Assembly (NCBI RefSeq): GCF_024343775.1
Contig: NZ_RJUF01000012.1
Location: 26,915 to 90,914 of the forward strand
Reading direction: 5' to 3'
DNA length: 64,000 nt
Origin: Lacihabitans soyangensis
GTDB taxonomy: Bacteria; Bacteroidota; Bacteroidia; Cytophagales; Spirosomataceae
Each line of letters begins with the position of its first letter. Position 1 is the first letter of the stretch. The position numbers were made by a program, and so were the translations under genes. The notes beneath the pieces were generated by a model, which searched no databases, was not told the DNA's origin, and worked only from the letters and a program-made list of their open reading frames with translations. Below, one piece after another: positions 53,023-60,985 of this stretch.

Positions 53023-54219
53023 CTAGCGGCCGCTTGGCTTTTCCGTTTTTAACCTTTTGGCAAAAGCATAGAACTCCTCATAAATATCGAAGAACTTGCC
53101 TTCTTCATTTTCGCCCAATGAGGTATTGAAAAACAGTATGATCGCAACCTCTTTCTCTAAATCCGAAAGCATAAAAGTCCTTACACCCGGGTCCGATCCG
53201 TTGTGTCCTATTCTGGTTGCCCCCAACTTGGTTGCCCAAAAAATACCTTGATTGGTCTTTGTTATGTTCACATTATCAGGTTTGTTTGATTCTGTGTACT
53301 GAAAACGTAACATTTCTTTCACGGTTTCTTCTTTCAAAATTCTGGTTCCATTGTATTGGCCACCATTCAGCAGAGCTATGAAAAAACGCGACAGTTCTTC
53401 TACCGAGGTCCTTACGCCACCATCGGGGTAGGTATTCACTTCATACCATTGAACTGGTACAGTTTTTCCATCTTCTTTTCTGTAAAGTTTGGCGTGTTGC
53501 AATGTATCAATTTCGGCTAAAGCCCAGCCCGAATTCTTCATTTCTAAGGGCTTAAAAATATGCTCTTTGGCGTAAGATTTCAGACTTTTCCCTGTTTGCA
53601 CTTCCACAATGTATCCGGCCAATCCGGCACCGATATTCGAATATTCTCTTTTATCACCAGGCTTGGCATTTAGAAAATTCCCATAGTCATAATGTGTGCC
53701 GCCTTTTACAAAATAATTTTTCAAAAACTCCCCTAAAGGCTCTGGTTTTCTGTTGCCATAGTGATAGGTGCTATCACCATAAAACGGACTTCGATCAATC
53801 AACCCTGACGTATGCGTAGCCAAATGTCGTAGGGTGATTTTGCCATTTGGGCTATTTGGATTTATTACCCTAAACGGCAAATACTTGTTGATGTCTTCAT
53901 CAAGCGAAACTAGTCCTTCTTCCACTGCTTTCATGATGCATACCCCCGTAAAAGTTTTGCTTACAGAGGCAATGTTCATAATGGTCGAGGACTTAAAAGG
54001 TACTTTGTTTTCGAAATCCGCAAAGCCATAGCCGGTGCTCAAAACCAATTTCTTGTCAACAATCACCGATGCACCGAGGCCTACAATTCCGCTTTCTTTC
54101 ATTTTCGCCATTATAACGCTGTCAAGTGTTTTTTTTGAGTTATGAATATCTTGAGCACTAAGGCTTTTGGCACACAGAAGAGCAATGAACAATTTCAACG
54201 CGGTTAATTTTAATTTCAT
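53023..54219 (-). CDS. Exported serine hydrolase, beta-lactamase (class C-like) family
   Basis: A 398-residue secreted protein of the AmpC/DD-peptidase-like serine hydrolase family. Signal peptide SLSAQ, catalytic SVSK (S85, K88), Tyr motif YSN, and HNG in place of KTG. Such proteins are often esterases or peptidases rather than resistance enzymes, and resistance should not be assumed. It is monocistronic and lies inside the segment bracketed by the inverted 27-bp repeats. Confidence 0.85.
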   Translation of the reverse strand: MKLKLTALKLFIALLCAKSLSAQDIHNSKKTLDSVIMAKMKESGIVGLGASVIVDKKLVLSTGYGFADFENKVPFKSSTIMNIASVSKTFTGVCIMKAVEEGLVSLDEDINKYLPFRVINPNSPNGKITLRHLATHTSGLIDRSPFYGDSTYHYGNRKPEPLGEFLKNYFVKGGTHYDYGNFLNAKPGDKREYSNIGAGLAGYIVEVQTGKSLKSYAKEHIFKPLEMKNSGWALAEIDTLQHAKLYRKEDGKTVPVQWYEVNTYPDGGVRTSVEELSRFFIALLNGGQYNGTRILKEETVKEMLRFQYTESNKPDNVNITKTNQGIFWATKLGATRIGHNGSDPGVRTFMLSDLEKEVAIILFFNTSLGENEEGKFFDIYEEFYAFAKRLKTEKPSGR

Positions 54220-54406
54220 AATTTGTTCGTTTTTTTAGTCTGATACCCTCCTAAAAAGCCAAGCCAAATGCACTTTGGCTGATATTTGAGAATAAAAGAA
54301 ATGAATGTATGGACGAAAGTACAACGGGCAATATAAAAACAAAAAGCAATGGGTTTAGCTGCCCAGTTTTTGTTTTGAAAGTCGGCTTAAATGTTTTGGA
54401 AAAGCC

Positions 54407-55150
54407 TCACATCCCATAAAAAATACAATAAATCATCCCCAAGTTAAAGGCTGCATGGCAGGCGATGGCACCCAAGAGGCTATCGGTTTTTTTGCGGAAA
54501 TAGAAAAACATTATACTCACCAAAAACATACTCAATACCCACAGTAGGGTGGGAAAGGGGTAAAAAGCCCATTGCTCATTCACGAACACCAAGCCGAAAT
54601 GAGAAATATGCGTGAGGGCAAAGGCAGAGCCATCCACGATGGAGGCTTTTTTCTCGCCTATAGAGTTTTCAAAACTCTTGTGTACGATGCCCCTGAAAAA
54701 CAATTCCTCACCGATGGGGCTAAAAAGCATGCCTGTGATGGCCATAATGCCGAACATGACCTGCTTATCTGCTGCAGTGATTTCAGCCGGAATTTTATAT
54801 GACTTGCCGATGTATTGATACCAGTTTTGGTAAGAAGTATCATATAAGATTTTACCCAAAAAAAACAGCATAACACTGGCCGCCAGCCCAGCCAAAAAGG
54901 CCAGAAATAGCCATTTAAAACCCTGAGCTTTTTGTATACCGATGGCCATACGACCCGCTTTACTCAAAAAAATAAACGGAGCCAAAGCCGAAACCGTCAT
55001 GATAAGCCCGATAGCCCCATAATTACCCGAAGCATTGGCCTGAAGTACCAACACAAACCTCGGCACACAAACCAACAATATCAGAAATGTACCAAATTTC
55101 CAGTTTAGGTCAAAGATTTTGCTGAAGAGGGGTTTTAGGTGGGGGTGCAT
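54407..55150 (-). CDS. CPBP family intramembrane protease
   Basis: A 247-residue multi-pass membrane protein of the CPBP (Abi/CAAX protease-like) family. Motif 1 is EELFFRG (E148, E149, R153), with downstream HISHFG and HAAFN supplying the conserved histidines. Members include prenyl-protein proteases, bacteriocin-immunity proteins and others of unknown role. It lies downstream of the RT-polymerase operon on the same strand, but a 250-nt gap separates them. Confidence 0.82.
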   Translation of the reverse strand: MHPHLKPLFSKIFDLNWKFGTFLILLVCVPRFVLVLQANASGNYGAIGLIMTVSALAPFIFLSKAGRMAIGIQKAQGFKWLFLAFLAGLAASVMLFFLGKILYDTSYQNWYQYIGKSYKIPAEITAADKQVMFGIMAITGMLFSPIGEELFFRGIVHKSFENSIGEKKASIVDGSAFALTHISHFGLVFVNEQWAFYPFPTLLWVLSMFLVSIMFFYFRKKTDSLLGAIACHAAFNLGMIYCIFYGM

Positions 55151-55169
55151 GTTTTGAAGAAGTTAGGTT

Positions 55170-55355
55170 TTAAGAATAGTTCACGGTTTTGTATGTTATA
55201 GGACTTCGAAACACAGAACTGTCAAACATTCGAACGGTTAATTTGAAATTCAAAACCAAATTGATGTAAATTCCCCGCTTTTCTACTAAGCTTCCATAGT
55301 CTTTTGCTTTTTTAGTAAGCCATTCATTTTTTGATTTGGTGTGATATAATTCCAT
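55170..55355 (-). CDS. Possible small ORF after the polymerase gene
   Basis: A 61-residue frame on the same strand, 46 nt beyond the family A polymerase stop. It has no recognised motif. It could be a third gene of the RT-polymerase operon or chance coding; length and composition do not decide. Confidence 0.25.
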   Translation of the reverse strand: MELYHTKSKNEWLTKKAKDYGSLVEKRGIYINLVLNFKLTVRMFDSSVFRSPITYKTVNYS

Positions 55356-55401
55356 TTTAATTACCTAAATTCTATCCAATAGTTTTTTTATATGCAAGCT
55401 T

Positions 55402-57015
55402 TTATTCAGTAAATTCTTTAAATATTACCTTTGGCTTAAGTTTAGGACAATATAGGAGCATTGCTTTTTCAAATTCATCTTTAATTATTACTTTCTTTTG
55501 ATCAACAACTTCGATGGGCACTTGAAATAAGGCAGCATCGTGCATTGGTATTAAAAATTCAATTTCGGTATCTCTACAACAATTCATTATTGCGGTCTTC
55601 AAGATTAAGGAAGCTGTACCTTGTACTTTTTGACTTAAAATCCATCGCTTTACCTTGTTGGGTAAATGATTCTTGGAATTAGGGATTTCAAAGTTTCTGA
55701 AGTTTCCTAAACTGCTACAAATCCTTTTTTCTCTGAAAGCAATTTCTTGTAGTTGCGTCTTATAAGGAATAAGGCTAGTGAACTTCCCAAAAAAGTTTTG
55801 GAGTTCCTCTTTTTTACCGATCCCTTGTTCGTGAAAGAAATCTTTTACTAAGCTTTCTAAACCTGTGCTTGACATTCCATACATGAAGGAGAGAAATATT
55901 ATTTTGCAAAAAGGTCTCAAGTCCTTATTGCCAAAAAGTTCAACACTTAGAGAAGTGTAAAGATCCTCTTGATTATAGCACTCAATTAATTTTTCATCTT
56001 CTGCCAAGTTAGCCAAGATTCCTGGCTCAAATTGCGAATAGTCTGCGTAAAGCAAAGTGTAATTTTCTTTTGCGGAAAAAATATCTCTTGATGTTTTTTT
56101 TAATTGTTGAATATGTGGCATCCTTACTTGGGTTCTTGATGTTACTGTTCCGCAACAATCAAAAACAGGATAAACTTTTCCGTCATCTTCTACAATGATT
56201 TTAATTAAACTCTTTTTGTCAAAGGAAATTCTATAAGCATCATAAAGAAGTTTAAGAAATTCATTTTGCTCTGAACCTGTCTTGATAAAATTCCAAAACG
56301 ATTTTTTATCTACGGCTTTTATTATTTTAGATAGATAGGCAAAATTGTTTCTTTGCAATGCAGATTTTACCTCCGATGTATTCTGCGGGTTAAATATGTT
56401 GTATTCGTATCGGATTCGTTTATTTAATTCGTTTAATTCCTTGCTGATTATTTCAATTTTTTCATTTAATTTAATTTGATTTAAAAATATTCCTTGATGT
56501 TGTCGTGAAGCAAGAATATTGTTGAAAGGTTTTTCAATGTTTTCGTATCTTTCACTTTCGCTACTGCTTGTTAATTCAATAAGTAATAATGAGTAAACCT
56601 GTATCAAGTAGGAGGCGAATATAACCAAATTATTTTCGGCTTTCGTCTCAATGATTTTTTTCGAAGAAGAGTTTAAGGTGTCAATAACCTTTTTTAGTTC
56701 TTCTTTATCTTCTATGAACTCATTGAAAATACTCCATAAAACTTGTGGTTCAGAATGTCTGTGATACCTTGTTGGTTTCCCTTTGATCAGTTTGTAGATC
56801 TGGAAAACATCGATGAAACCTTTAGGTAAGTCAATTCTATTCTGTCTAAAGTAGTCAATTAATGGTGAAGCATTAAAAACGATTAGTTCTGTTACTTTGA
56901 AATTAATTTTATCTAAAGAAACAATTTGAGGTTGCGAACCTTCTTCACAACCAATAAATATTGGTTGCGTTCCTTTGTCTGAGATGTCTGTCGTATAGAT
57001 TAGAAAATATTTCAT
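55402..57015 (-). CDS. Family A DNA polymerase linked to a reverse transcriptase
   Basis: A 537-residue polymerase of the PolA superfamily. Motif A is DYSQFEPGILA (D325). Motif B keeps R367, K371 and Y379 (RPFCKIIFLSFMYG). Motif C is HDA (H492, D493), with Ala in place of the usual Glu. Both catalytic aspartates are present, so activity is plausible. The N-terminal ~160 residues resemble no intact 5' nuclease and only faintly a 3'-5' exonuclease fold. It starts 2 nt after the RT stop. It is not the housekeeping PolA, which is much larger. Confidence 0.85.
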   Translation of the reverse strand: MKYFLIYTTDISDKGTQPIFIGCEEGSQPQIVSLDKINFKVTELIVFNASPLIDYFRQNRIDLPKGFIDVFQIYKLIKGKPTRYHRHSEPQVLWSIFNEFIEDKEELKKVIDTLNSSSKKIIETKAENNLVIFASYLIQVYSLLLIELTSSSESERYENIEKPFNNILASRQHQGIFLNQIKLNEKIEIISKELNELNKRIRYEYNIFNPQNTSEVKSALQRNNFAYLSKIIKAVDKKSFWNFIKTGSEQNEFLKLLYDAYRISFDKKSLIKIIVEDDGKVYPVFDCCGTVTSRTQVRMPHIQQLKKTSRDIFSAKENYTLLYADYSQFEPGILANLAEDEKLIECYNQEDLYTSLSVELFGNKDLRPFCKIIFLSFMYGMSSTGLESLVKDFFHEQGIGKKEELQNFFGKFTSLIPYKTQLQEIAFREKRICSSLGNFRNFEIPNSKNHLPNKVKRWILSQKVQGTASLILKTAIMNCCRDTEIEFLIPMHDAALFQVPIEVVDQKKVIIKDEFEKAMLLYCPKLKPKVIFKEFTE

Positions 57016-57017
57016 AG

Positions 57018-58661
57018 TTAGGATATGTCGTCTGGAAGATCTTCATAAATGTCATCTTCTTGGAGCTTTTCAATTGGCAATAAATATTGGTTTTTATATT
57101 TTTCAGAAAGGGGCTTATAGGATTCTTTATAACTGTCAAGGATATGATCTTGAACATGAGGTTTTATAATAGCGGTATAAGACAAGTCTTTTACTGCTAT
57201 TAAAGCAAATCTTTGCGTTAAATGGTCACCAAAACGCTTGAAATTTTCTGCAATAAACTTTTTGTCATTCGGGTCTCCGTTTGCACCAAGGTATAAACAT
57301 GATGCAGCGGTTGTAGGAATATCGTTTAGAGATTCAATGTTGCTTCTCGCTGCTTTAATTAATTCGGCTTCTTTATACTCATGCCGTGTGAGTAAGCACC
57401 ATAAATAGAAACTCTGCCATTCATAAATATTTTTTTCTTTGTCTAAAAGCAAACCTTTTATCACTTGAATATCCTCATCGGATAACTTCACACTGTTTAG
57501 ATATCTAGCGAAAGTATCGGTGCTCCAAGGTTGGTCAACTAGTTCACTAAGGATTCTTTTGGTGATTGGATTGAAGTCAATTTTCTCTGCTAACTTTTCA
57601 TTTCTTGCAATTCTTTCAAGTCGGTTTATGCAATAGCGAAACTCTCTATCTAATGTGTTGTCATTATCAATTAAACTAAGAACCTTTGTTCTTAGCATTG
57701 GAACAGCGATTTGAATATCTCTTGCGTTCCTTGATTTTAAGAACGCTTCAATTTGTTCAATTTTTTTGTCTGGGTTCTGGAAACTCTTTTCTATTCCCTC
57801 TCTATCCTTTGCATTATCATAATCAAGAATTATTGTCTTTTTAGAATTTACATTCAACCCTTTTCTTCTCAATTCTAATATCAAACATTTTAATGCTCGT
57901 TTCGCTTCAAATTTTGTTTTGCAAACAATACGAATATCATCCATGTAGCGAAAATATTTGTATCCTGCTTTCTGCATTGCATCGTCAACGGGGTGAAGAA
58001 ATATATTTGCAATGAAAGAAGAAGCATCTCTGTTTTGAGGGATACCTCTTTTGGTATTGCGTTCACTCCAACTTTCAAGAATTGATTTGAGCATGTCAAT
58101 GCAAACTTTGTAATCATTTTCTTTTGCACCTGTCGGAATAAATAAGTCAAGGACATCCATTAAATCCTTTATTCCAATGTTCTCATAAAAATTTGTCAAG
58201 TCAGTAAGTAACAAAACATTATTTTCAGAACCTAACTCTAAGGAAGTGTCGGTAATGAATTTTCTCCATTCTTCTACTGCATAGCGAAAGAAATATTTTT
58301 CATCTTCTCGTTTCGTATTCACTCTGTGCGAGTATATATGGTTGCTATGCAGTTGGTCTAAATCGTCAGCAATCACATCTACTAATGCTTGGAAAACTAC
58401 TCGGTCAATAATATCAGTCTCGGATGAATAACGAATGGTAAAGCCAGGTTTTGGAATGTCAACATGTGTAGCTCTACCTGCTTTGTAATCCTCCATCTTA
58501 CCATCATACTTTGCTAATTTTTTAAGAACAAACTCAAGATTTAGAAGGTCATCGTATTTCAAAGGGTCTTGAAACCAATCGTCTTTCAGGTCAAGCTTTA
58601 CCCTTTTGATCGCTCTATCAATATTCAAGCTGAGACCTTTTATTGTTATTTCTTTTTTCAT
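57018..58661 (-). CDS. Reverse transcriptase with C-terminal helical extension
   Basis: A 547-residue protein. The RT core (about 60-280) has motif A DLTNFYENI (D154), motif B GIPQNRDASSF (206-216), motif C FRYMDD (D241, D242) and a Lys in motif D (KKT, about 274). About 260 residues of predicted helices follow (290-547), as in Abi/unknown-group RTs that act in phage defence. No maturase, endonuclease or Cas1 domain is visible, which argues against a group II intron or CRISPR RT. It forms a tight operon with the polymerase. Confidence 0.88.
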   Translation of the reverse strand: MKKEITIKGLSLNIDRAIKRVKLDLKDDWFQDPLKYDDLLNLEFVLKKLAKYDGKMEDYKAGRATHVDIPKPGFTIRYSSETDIIDRVVFQALVDVIADDLDQLHSNHIYSHRVNTKREDEKYFFRYAVEEWRKFITDTSLELGSENNVLLLTDLTNFYENIGIKDLMDVLDLFIPTGAKENDYKVCIDMLKSILESWSERNTKRGIPQNRDASSFIANIFLHPVDDAMQKAGYKYFRYMDDIRIVCKTKFEAKRALKCLILELRRKGLNVNSKKTIILDYDNAKDREGIEKSFQNPDKKIEQIEAFLKSRNARDIQIAVPMLRTKVLSLIDNDNTLDREFRYCINRLERIARNEKLAEKIDFNPITKRILSELVDQPWSTDTFARYLNSVKLSDEDIQVIKGLLLDKEKNIYEWQSFYLWCLLTRHEYKEAELIKAARSNIESLNDIPTTAASCLYLGANGDPNDKKFIAENFKRFGDHLTQRFALIAVKDLSYTAIIKPHVQDHILDSYKESYKPLSEKYKNQYLLPIEKLQEDDIYEDLPDDIS

Positions 58662-59181
58662 TTCAAGAGAAGCTTTTCTTATGGAAACGTAATTAAAGAT
58701 GTTTATCCCAGGTACAAATAACGAATTGAGAGATTTTTTATTAAGCTATTCTCGATTCCTGCGGTACTGTCACTGGTTTCCGTTATATCTTAGAATTCCT
58801 ACTTAATATGCATAGTATTTGCTTCAGTTATGTAATAAATTTGAATACAAATGAGAGTAGTTGTTAATTTTTTTTGCATGTAATCAAGAAAATATTGCAT
58901 TCCAGCGTGCGAACTTATTTTTTATAGCTCAAATATAAGAGATATTTTTTTCTGAATGAGGGTCATCAATAGTTTATTATCAGACGGCTCTTGGGTGCTT
59001 AAAATGGTTTGGAGGATTTTTGTGATTTGTGGGAATCTTGAGTAATTAATGTATTTTAAAGTACAATAATATTTTCTGAGGAATTTATGGTGTTCAAGGC
59101 GAAAGAGTGGCTTCGACAAGCTCAGCCAGACAATTGTGTTTCGTGAAAGTGGAGAGTATTTTTAGATTTTACACAAAAGAA
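58662..59181. other. Gene-poor region upstream of the RT operon
   Basis: About 520 AT-rich nt without a supported gene. A weak minus-strand promoter-like TTTG lies near 58847-58850. The 27-bp dispersed repeat is at 59109-59135. A 65-codon minus-strand frame (58922-59119) overlaps that repeat and is not convincing. If the RT uses a dedicated RNA, this is where I would expect it. Confidence 0.4.
59109..59135 (+). repeat. Dispersed 27-bp repeat, inverted relative to 52911-52937
   Basis: It matches the reverse complement of 52911-52937 at 25 of 27 positions (core CTTCGACAAGCTCAGCC). The two copies bracket the beta-lactamase-like, CPBP and RT-polymerase genes. Confidence 0.75.
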
Positions 59182-59209
59182 AAAGCCTCGGTATTTCTAC
59201 CAAGGCTTT
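59182..59209 (-). terminator. Intrinsic terminator of the repressor gene
   Basis: AAAGCCTCGGTA / TACCAAGGCTTT with a 4-nt loop. The minus-strand continuation is T-rich. It is placed about 100 nt after the repressor stop. Confidence 0.7.
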
Positions 59210-59305
59210 CGCTTTTTCACTTCACATGTTGTGACCCTACGGGAATGTTATAAATAATTGATAATAAGATTGTTATGTATGATGTTACTAATTTTGTTCT
59301 TAGTT

Positions 59306-59668
59306 TCATTTCGTAAGATTCTTTATTATGGCTATCAGTTCTGCGTTTTGTTTCAATAACTCCTTTACCGTTTCACTCTCTGAACCCTCACTTTTTAACA
59401 CTTCATTAGTATAGTTTTTTACTTTACGGTAAGGAATTTCAGGCTCTTTCAATTGATATATATCAATTTCGCTTCCATACTCAAAGTATTTGTTTGGTTC
59501 AATGTCTAATAAATCAGACAATTTTTTGAAATTTTTCAGACTAAAACTTTCTTTTTCTAAGGCCGAATACCAACCCGCCCGGCTCATACCTATTGCATTG
59601 ATAATTAAATCTTTAGTATAGCCCTTAGCGGCAATACGCTGGTCGATGATGTCTTTTAATTTTTGCAT
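59306..59668 (-). CDS. Phage-type HTH repressor
   Basis: From the Met at 59668 (MQKLKDIIDQRIAAKGYTKDLIINAIGMSRAGWYSALEKESFSL), a 120-residue protein with an N-terminal helix-turn-helix (about 18-45) and a C-terminal helical tail suited to oligomerisation. It is divergent from a small early gene across a 100-nt gap containing a dyad, as in temperate-phage immunity regions. Identification as the element's repressor rests on this layout. Confidence 0.7.
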   Translation of the reverse strand: MQKLKDIIDQRIAAKGYTKDLIINAIGMSRAGWYSALEKESFSLKNFKKLSDLLDIEPNKYFEYGSEIDIYQLKEPEIPYRKVKNYTNEVLKSEGSESETVKELLKQNAELIAIIKNLTK

Positions 59669-59678
59669 TGTCTTAAAA

Positions 59679-59692
59679 ATATTACACAATAT
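59679..59692. promoter_or_regulatory. Dyad near the repressor start
   Basis: ATATT-ACAC-AATAT, a perfect 5-bp-arm dyad 11 nt before the repressor ATG. It could be an autoregulatory operator. Confidence 0.3.
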
Positions 59693-59712
59693 GCTTGCAT
59701 AGTCCGAATAAT

Positions 59713-59730
59713 CTTACATACATTTGTAAA
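59713..59730. promoter_or_regulatory. Candidate immunity operator
   Basis: TTACA-N6-TGTAA, a perfect dyad midway between the divergent repressor and early genes. This is the expected position for a repressor/Cro operator. Confidence 0.4.
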
Positions 59731-59769
59731 GAAATTTAATACAAAGTGTTAACAAAAACAATACAAGTA

Positions 59770-60087
59770 ATGAGCGAACCAATTAAAGCCCTACCTTTTT
59801 CACCACTCGAAAAGTACTATTTTGAAAGTATCGAAGAAAAGCAAAAACACTTCCGTGTAGAATGGTTTAAGTTTTTCGGACTTACCCGCCCTCAGTTTTA
59901 CGCCCGTTTGCGTAAACCGCAAATAATTGATCTAGTCCTTTGGCAAATCGTATGCGATGAACTTGTATTCCCTGACAAAATAATTAGAGAATATGAGCAT
60001 GAATTTTCGGCCAAACTTAAGGCCGTTAGGGTGTTCCAATTACCCCAAAGCTACATTAACCAAATTGAAGAAACTTATAATCTCTAA
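59770..60087 (+). CDS. Cro-like early protein
   Basis: From the Met at 59770, a 105-residue soluble protein. The segment FFGLTRPQFYARLRKPQIIDLVLWQIVCDEL has the look of a helix-turn-helix. It is the first gene of the rightward early operon and faces the repressor, so a Cro-like or excision-control role is likely. No family is recognised. Confidence 0.55.
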   Translation: MSEPIKALPFSPLEKYYFESIEEKQKHFRVEWFKFFGLTRPQFYARLRKPQIIDLVLWQIVCDELVFPDKIIREYEHEFSAKLKAVRVFQLPQSYINQIEETYNL

Positions 60088-60099
60088 CCCTACAAAATT

Positions 60100-60276
60100 A
60101 TGCAAACCTCAGAACGTCAAGCATTTCAAGACACTATTAAAAAATTGACCTCCGAAAACGACACTTTTAAAAGTGAGTTGACCGCTATCAAGATTGAAAG
60201 AACCCTATTAAAAAACCGGGTGGCCGAACTCAAAGAACTCATTCAAGAAACCGCCAAAACTGCCGTAACATTATGA
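60100..60276 (+). CDS. Small coiled-coil protein
   Basis: A 58-residue frame beginning MQTSERQAFQDTIKKLTSEN with a continuous heptad-like pattern. It starts 12 nt after the Cro-like gene, and its TGA overlaps the next ATG. Function is unknown. Confidence 0.55.
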   Translation: MQTSERQAFQDTIKKLTSENDTFKSELTAIKIERTLLKNRVAELKELIQETAKTAVTL

Positions 60277-60425
60277 AAGCCTTTTATATCCTAGTGGGCG
60301 TAATAATAGCCCCGTTTGTCCTAATCTCTGCCGTCACCCTCATTATAACGATGGGCTTTTTTTACTTAATAGGTGGTTTGTTCTTTGGCTTTAAGTCTTT
60401 TAAAGATAAAACAATTAATATCTGA
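60273..60425 (+). CDS. Small membrane protein
   Basis: A 50-residue protein beginning MKAFYILVGVIIAPFVLISA with two hydrophobic segments. It overlaps the preceding gene by 4 nt (ATGA) and is followed after 2 nt by the next gene. The tight packing supports it as a real gene. Function is unknown. Confidence 0.55.
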   Translation: MKAFYILVGVIIAPFVLISAVTLIITMGFFYLIGGLFFGFKSFKDKTINI

Positions 60426-60427
60426 GT

Positions 60428-60985
60428 ATGAAAACCCACGCCGAACAAATGGCCGCTATTGATAAACATTTGCAATTGAAATTTATTGATCTGCAAAGTT
60501 TTGAGAAAAAAGCACGGGCGGAAAAAGGTTTTTTGAAGAAATGGGAAGAAACCAAAATACTAGAGGGTATGCAAGAAATACGATTCTTCAATTACTTGAT
60601 TTCGGAACTCAAAACCTATCAAGCCCTTAGCATAGATGCAAGCCCGGCAAAGGCTCAAAAGGTGGGCGATTGGAACGCCAAAATTGACCAAATGGAAGCG
60701 GAATTTGAAACCAAAACCAAAAAGGCTCTAGAAAGGAAATTTGAAGCGTTCCGCAATTCTGATTCCGTCCTTAAGATTCTAACCGAACCCGTGGACTTCC
60801 GGGATAACATACTAGACCGGCTATGTAAAGAGATGGATTACTACATAGAACGCTTTCAAAACCTAACCGCAAGCGAAAAACAAGGCTTTGAGTTTGAGCA
60901 ATTGAAACAAAACCTTTTCGCTGAATTTATGAAACTCCTAAACGTTTATAGACGATTAAAAAATGAGCAAAAAAAATCTAACTGA
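60428..60985 (+). CDS. Helical hypothetical protein of the early operon
   Basis: A 185-residue soluble, charged protein that is almost entirely helical, beginning MKTHAEQMAAIDKHLQLKF. No motif is recognised. It overlaps the RepA-like gene by 23 nt, so the two are likely co-translated; a role in replication of the element is possible. Confidence 0.6.
   Translation: MKTHAEQMAAIDKHLQLKFIDLQSFEKKARAEKGFLKKWEETKILEGMQEIRFFNYLISELKTYQALSIDASPAKAQKVGDWNAKIDQMEAEFETKTKKALERKFEAFRNSDSVLKILTEPVDFRDNILDRLCKEMDYYIERFQNLTASEKQGFEFEQLKQNLFAEFMKLLNVYRRLKNEQKKSN

Noticed and set aside
53023..54219. Antibiotic-resistance beta-lactamase
   Set aside because: It has the SxxK/YSN fold, but the family is broad, the KTG motif is HNG, and most such proteins are not resistance enzymes.
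57018..58661. Group II intron or retron interpretation of the RT
   Set aside because: No maturase or endonuclease domain, no intron domain V-like hairpin downstream, and no msr/msd-like structure was recognised upstream; the helical C-terminus fits Abi/unknown-group RTs better.
58922..59119. 65-codon minus-strand frame upstream of the RT operon
   Set aside because: Its first codons are made from the dispersed 27-bp repeat and the remainder has no motif.
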